Assembly: GCF_035818635.1 (NCBI RefSeq)
Contig: NZ_JAYLLH010000059.1
Span: forward strand, 1 to 7,689
DNA: 7,689 bases
Source of the DNA: Mesobacterium_A hydrothermale
GTDB lineage: Bacteria; Pseudomonadota; Alphaproteobacteria; Rhodobacterales; Rhodobacteraceae
Direction of reading: 5' to 3'
The translations under genes and the position numbers were made by a program. This document shows positions 4,921 through 7,689 of this stretch, in pieces. The notes beneath the pieces are model-generated. The model was not told where the DNA came from and did no database searches. It worked only from the letters and a program-made list of their open reading frames with translations. Each line of letters opens with the position of its first letter. Position 1 is the stretch's first letter.

Positions 4921-4949
4921 AATCTAGCAGTCCGCGAATCACCACACAA
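4917..4949 (-). promoter_or_regulatory. Promoter of the counter-transcribed RNA
   Basis: Minus-strand TTGTGT (4949-4944) and TAGATT (4926-4921) are separated by exactly 17 bp, giving a start near 4914. A palindrome CTAGA-A-TCTAG (4917-4927) overlaps the -10 box, and TAGATT (4905-4910) with AATCTA (4921-4926) forms a further inverted pair. The boxes are moderate matches; the position relative to the terminator gives most of the support. Confidence 0.6.
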
Positions 4950-4998
4950 GAGAAAACGCTCCTGAGCGAACGGGAAATCTTTGCCGGCTGGCAAACTA

Positions 4999-6360
4999 AT
5001 GACAAAATTCAACGATGCTCCGCATGGAGCGCCTGGGACAGTCATGCCTCAGAAGGGTGGAGGTTTGTCTAATACCAACCAACCCTCGGGGTGGCGCAAA
5101 GCGACGGCCGGACTGGCGGTTGCTGAACAGCACGCACAAGCTGGTGAAAGAGCAGCCGTGCCCAAGACACAGGCCTTTGTCGCCGTTAAACGCGTTGGTG
5201 CGCATATAGGCCTTAAGGCTGGCGACATGATGCTTCTCGACACGCTTGGGGCCTTCACACAGGCCCAGGACTGGGAGGAGGGGCAGCGTCCGATCGTCTG
5301 GGCTTCCAATTCTTATCTGATGGAGCAAACAGGCTTCTCGCTCTCGGCGCTCAAGCGCCATGCCAGACGTCTGGCCGAGATCGGCGTGATTGCCTTCAAG
5401 GACAGTCCAAATGGCAAGCGATGGGGCCACAGGGACGCTGACGGTCGTATCCTCGAGGCTTACGGATTTGATCTGTCGCCGCTGTCGGCTCGCGCCGAAG
5501 AGTTTGAGCATCTCCATGCCCAACTACAGGCTGAACGTGAACTCTGCCAGCGCCTGAAGCGCCAGATCACAGTTGCGCGCCGAATGATCCGCGCAAGGAT
5601 CGAAGCGGCCCAGGGGGGTGCTCTGAGTGGCCCCTGGACACAACTCTCAAGCCTCTTTGAGGATCTTCTGCACCGCTTGCCACGCCGGAACACGGCCTCT
5701 GAGGCGCTTGAGCGGCTCCTAGGTTGGTTCAGAGAACTTCAGGAGCGTGTCGAGGCGACCTATCTCAAGGCAGTTCGAGCGGATGAAGTTGTGGAAAACA
5801 TGCCCGCAACTACTGAACAAGAGCCAAAAGAGATTCAAGAAATGGACCCCAGGGAGGTCATTTCTGAACCTCATATACTAATTACAACTCAACTAAATCC
5901 TGTAACCTGTAATCGCTCAGAAACTGAGCAAGCGGCGGCCGTGGTGCCAAATGCGCCACCGGAAGAGAAGGTCGATACGGAGCTGGAAGACTGGGTGATT
6001 GAAACACGTAGGAAACGTGGTGCAGCGCTTGATTTGCCGACTGTGATGCAGGCTTGTCCTGAATTCGCGTCCTGGGCTCGCAATATGGGCGGGTATTTGA
6101 AGGATTGGGGCGATCTGCATCGGGTTGTCGGGCAGCTAAGGCCGATGATCGGCGTCTCAGAGCACGCTTGGAACCTCGCTCAGGACCGTCTCGGGCCCCA
6201 AGTCGCGACAGCAGCGCTCGTTCTCACGTTTGACAAGCATTGCGCCGGCGAAGTGGCGTCTCCGGGTGGATATCTGCGGGGTATGGTCGAGAAGGCTGGG
6301 GCAGGGGAGCTGCATCTAGAGCGTAGCTTCTATGGCCGGTTGAGCGGCCAGGCGGCGTAA
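4999..6360 (+). CDS. repC: RepC, replication initiator of the repABC plasmid
   Basis: The product, 453 aa from the ATG at 4999, shows the two-part RepC layout. The N-terminal DNA-binding region (about 60-200) includes SNSYLMEQTGFSLSALKRHARRL as a winged-helix recognition unit, then KDSPNGKRWGHRD and AYGFDLSPL, which are hallmark RepC stretches. A long charged helix (168-203) follows. After a low-complexity linker (262-330) the C-terminal domain ends with SPGGYLRGM at 421-429, again typical of RepC. RepC is the only protein strictly needed for replication and acts on an origin inside its own gene. The start is uncertain: TTG at 4981 has GGGA 5 nt upstream, ATG 4999 has no clear ribosome site, and ATG 5044 has GGGA 5 nt upstream. 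Conserved sequence begins only after 5080. Expression is probably held low by the counter-transcribed RNA. Confidence 0.94.
   Translation: MTKFNDAPHGAPGTVMPQKGGGLSNTNQPSGWRKATAGLAVAEQHAQAGERAAVPKTQAFVAVKRVGAHIGLKAGDMMLLDTLGAFTQAQDWEEGQRPIVWASNSYLMEQTGFSLSALKRHARRLAEIGVIAFKDSPNGKRWGHRDADGRILEAYGFDLSPLSARAEEFEHLHAQLQAERELCQRLKRQITVARRMIRARIEAAQGGALSGPWTQLSSLFEDLLHRLPRRNTASEALERLLGWFRELQERVEATYLKAVRADEVVENMPATTEQEPKEIQEMDPREVISEPHILITTQLNPVTCNRSETEQAAAVVPNAPPEEKVDTELEDWVIETRRKRGAALDLPTVMQACPEFASWARNMGGYLKDWGDLHRVVGQLRPMIGVSEHAWNLAQDRLGPQVATAALVLTFDKHCAGEVASPGGYLRGMVEKAGAGELHLERSFYGRLSGQAA
5854..5915. other. AT-rich island inside repC, likely oriV
   Basis: This part of repC (codons about 286-305, VISEPHILITTQLNPV) is markedly richer in A and T than the rest of the gene, and includes a repeated CTGTAA (5900-5905 and 5907-5912). 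In studied repABC plasmids the origin lies in an AT-rich section within repC. The assignment comes from that precedent and from position; no binding site is demonstrated here. Confidence 0.55.
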
Positions 6361-6406
6361 TGGGATGGGTAGCAGGTGTCCCGCATCTGAAGTTCCAAGT
6401 CGAGCA

Positions 6407-6434
6407 TGCGGAGATTGCCGCCCTTATTCTCCGC
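6407..6434. promoter_or_regulatory. Distal operator upstream of fic (copy 1)
   Basis: A 28-bp unit starting TGCGGAGATTG and ending CTCCGC contains the inverted arms GCGGAGA (6408-6414) and TCTCCGC (6428-6434). It has the same length and the same first 11 and last 6 bases as the unit over the fic promoter, and starts 54 bp before it. It may also form a hairpin in any read-through transcript from repC. Confidence 0.6.
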
Positions 6435-6454
6435 GCGGTCTGCGGTGTTTGTTA

Positions 6455-6490
6455 TTGTCTTGCGGAGATTGTGCCGTATAATCTCCGCAA
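6455..6490 (+). promoter_or_regulatory. fic promoter embedded in the proximal operator (copy 2)
   Basis: A perfect -10 box TATAAT (6477-6482) has TTGTCT (6455-6460) 16 bp upstream. The region from the last base of the -35 to past the -10 is a perfect inverted repeat with 11-bp arms (6460-6470, TTGCGGAGATT; 6480-6490, AATCTCCGCAA) and a nine-base centre. A bound protein would block RNA polymerase directly. Transcription would begin near 6489, leaving about 16 nt before the ATG and no strong ribosome site. Confidence 0.75.
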
Positions 6491-6504
6491 AGAGTGCGTA
6501 AAAT

Positions 6505-7599
6505 ATGACCTACATTCACGAACTCCCTGATTGGCCCCAGTTTACCTGGGATAAGGCCAAACTGTCGTCCCAACTTGCTGCGGTCCGTCACCGCCAAGGC
6601 AAGCTCTTGGGGCGCATGGAGGGTCTTGGCTTCGATCTTCGCAACGAGGCGATGCTCAGGACACTGACCAGTGATGTCGTGAAAAGCAGCGAGATCGAGG
6701 GGGAAACGCTCGACAAGGATCAGGTTCGATCGTCTATCGCAAAGCGGTTAGGTCTGGAAATTGGCGGACTGATCCCGTCTGATCGCCATGTTGATGGTGT
6801 TGTCGAGATGATGCTGGACGCGACCCAAGCGTATGACCAGCCACTGGACGCGGAGCGTCTGTTTGGCTGGCATGCGGCTCTCTTTCCGACCGGGCGAAGC
6901 GGAATGACCCGGATCAGGGTGGGAAATTGGCGTGACGGTCCCATGGAGGTTGTATCAGGACCTTATGGCCGCGAACGCGTGCATTTTGAGGCGCCAGACG
7001 CCGAACGGTTAGACCCTGAAATGGCGCGCTTCCTGACCTGGTTTAATCAGTCCTCCGAGGCGGATCCCGTCATACATGCCGCCATCGCCCATCTGTGGTT
7101 TGTCACCATCCACCCCTTCGATGATGGCAACGGACGCATCGCGCGGGCGATCGCAGACATGGCCTTGGCGCGATCCGAAGGCAGCGCGCAGCGGTTCTAC
7201 AGCATGTCGACGCAAATCCGACAGGAGCGGAGCGAATATTACGACATGCTCGAGAAAACGCAGAAAGGCGGGCTTGATGTCACGGCGTGGCTCGTTTGGT
7301 TCCTGGCTTGCCTGGACCGCGCATTCGATGGTGCCGAGATCATCCTTGAGGCCGTGTTCCGGAAGGCGCGGTTCTGGGAGAAGTATGGAGCGGCGAACAT
7401 GAACGACCGCCAGCGGGACATGCTGAACCGCCTGCTGGATGGGTTTGAAGGAAAGCTCACGACGTCTAAATACGCGAAGATCGAAAAATGCTCACAAGAC
7501 ACGGCATATCGCGACATCCTCGATCTGATGGACTTGGGCGCCCTTGAGAAAGATGAAGCTGGCGGACGTAGTACCAGCTATTCCCTGACGGCGATGTAA
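6505..7599 (+). CDS. Fic-family AMP-transferase, class II, with DUF4172-like N-terminus and C-terminal winged helix
   Basis: The 364-aa protein begins MTYIHELPDWPQFTWD, the usual opening of the DUF4172 region that precedes many Fic domains. The inhibitory helix motif (S/T)xxxE(G/N) is present as SSEIEG, with Ser61 and Glu65, before the Fic core, which makes this a class II, self-inhibited Fic. The catalytic motif HPFDDGNGRIAR at 203-214 is complete: His203 as base, Asp207 for Mg2+ binding, Asn209 and both arginines. The flap lies around 139-165 (GNWRDGPMEVVSGPYG). The C-terminus from about 300 has a winged-helix pattern (LTTSKYAKIEKCSQDTAYRDILDL, then GALEKD). Fic enzymes transfer AMP from ATP to Ser, Thr or Tyr of a target; the target here is unknown. 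No separate antitoxin gene is visible, consistent with intramolecular inhibition. Autorepression through the C-terminal domain at the two upstream operators is inferred. Confidence 0.93.
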   Translation: MTYIHELPDWPQFTWDKAKLSSQLAAVRHRQGKLLGRMEGLGFDLRNEAMLRTLTSDVVKSSEIEGETLDKDQVRSSIAKRLGLEIGGLIPSDRHVDGVVEMMLDATQAYDQPLDAERLFGWHAALFPTGRSGMTRIRVGNWRDGPMEVVSGPYGRERVHFEAPDAERLDPEMARFLTWFNQSSEADPVIHAAIAHLWFVTIHPFDDGNGRIARAIADMALARSEGSAQRFYSMSTQIRQERSEYYDMLEKTQKGGLDVTAWLVWFLACLDRAFDGAEIILEAVFRKARFWEKYGAANMNDRQRDMLNRLLDGFEGKLTTSKYAKIEKCSQDTAYRDILDLMDLGALEKDEAGGRSTSYSLTAM

Positions 7600-7689
7600 A
7601 GAGGCTCCTCAAAGGCTAGTGGATTGATCGCGACAAACGAGTCCGAATTGGGATTCCCATTTGGTGCTGGCCGTGCGAGTCATGCTGAT
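7600..7689. other. Unassigned right end
   Basis: Ninety bases follow fic. They hold a short palindrome TGGGA-T-TCCCA (7649-7659) and, on the minus strand, an open frame entering from the right edge and stopping with TGA at 7611-7609 (26 codons, including TRTASTKWESQFGLV). I recognise neither a protein nor an insertion-sequence end with confidence. GAGG-CT-CCTC at 7601-7610 is too weak to call a fic terminator. Confidence 0.3.

Noticed and set aside
6361..6406. Terminator of repC
   Set aside because: Only a weak GGGA/TCCC pairing is visible and there is no T tract.
1..7689. CRISPR array, tRNA or rRNA gene, complete insertion sequence
   Set aside because: I found no regularly spaced repeats, cloverleaf, rRNA-like sequence or transposase in either strand.

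Overview
The window is the maintenance core of a low-copy alphaproteobacterial plasmid or chromid. The host is most likely a member of the Rhodobacteraceae (Roseobacter group). Three things point there: a complete repABC operon with a RepC-only-in-Alphaproteobacteria type of initiator, GC-rich codon use in the main genes, and a 16-bp partition palindrome that fits the published repABC parS consensus GTTNNCNGCNGNNAAC. This assignment rests on recognised protein families and motifs; no search was run.

Left part (1-1716): on the minus strand the window opens with the first 32 codons of a ParD-type antitoxin, which has a strong promoter and an operator-like palindrome. Diverging from it on the plus strand is a serine recombinase of about 298 aa with an unusual C-terminal extension. 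Its last codons overlap, tail to tail, the end of a minus-strand vapBC toxin-antitoxin pair.

Middle (1717-2521): a 455-bp stretch has no confident gene, although it holds one small hydrophobic ORF with coding-like third positions. It is followed by a DUF736-like small gene interrupted by an in-frame amber codon, a strong hairpin, and the first of three identical parS palindromes.

Replicon (2522-6360): a sigma70-like promoter precedes repA, repB and repC, all on the plus strand. RepA is a ParA-type ATPase with an N-terminal HTH. RepB is a ParB-type protein. RepC is the replication initiator. repA and repB overlap by one base. Two more parS copies lie inside repB and encode the same peptide, EFTAVN, twice. 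The repB-repC gap carries the signature of the counter-transcribed RNA (promoter, about 60 nt, two hairpins, terminator). A 31-codon leader ORF lies across the same bases. An AT-rich island inside repC is the likely position of oriV.

Right part (6361-7689): a class II Fic AMP-transferase gene with a DUF4172-like N-terminus and a C-terminal winged-helix region is driven from a consensus TATAAT box. That box lies inside a perfect inverted repeat, and a second copy of the same 28-bp operator lies 54 bp upstream. The last 90 bp are unassigned.

Together the genes form a stability cassette. repABC handles copy number and segregation. ParD(E), VapBC and possibly Fic give post-segregational or growth-control functions. 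The recombinase may resolve multimers. The most interesting points are the duplicated operator at fic, the parS sites used as coding sequence, the leader ORF across the ctRNA target, the amber-interrupted DUF736 gene and the tandem C-terminal repeat of the recombinase.
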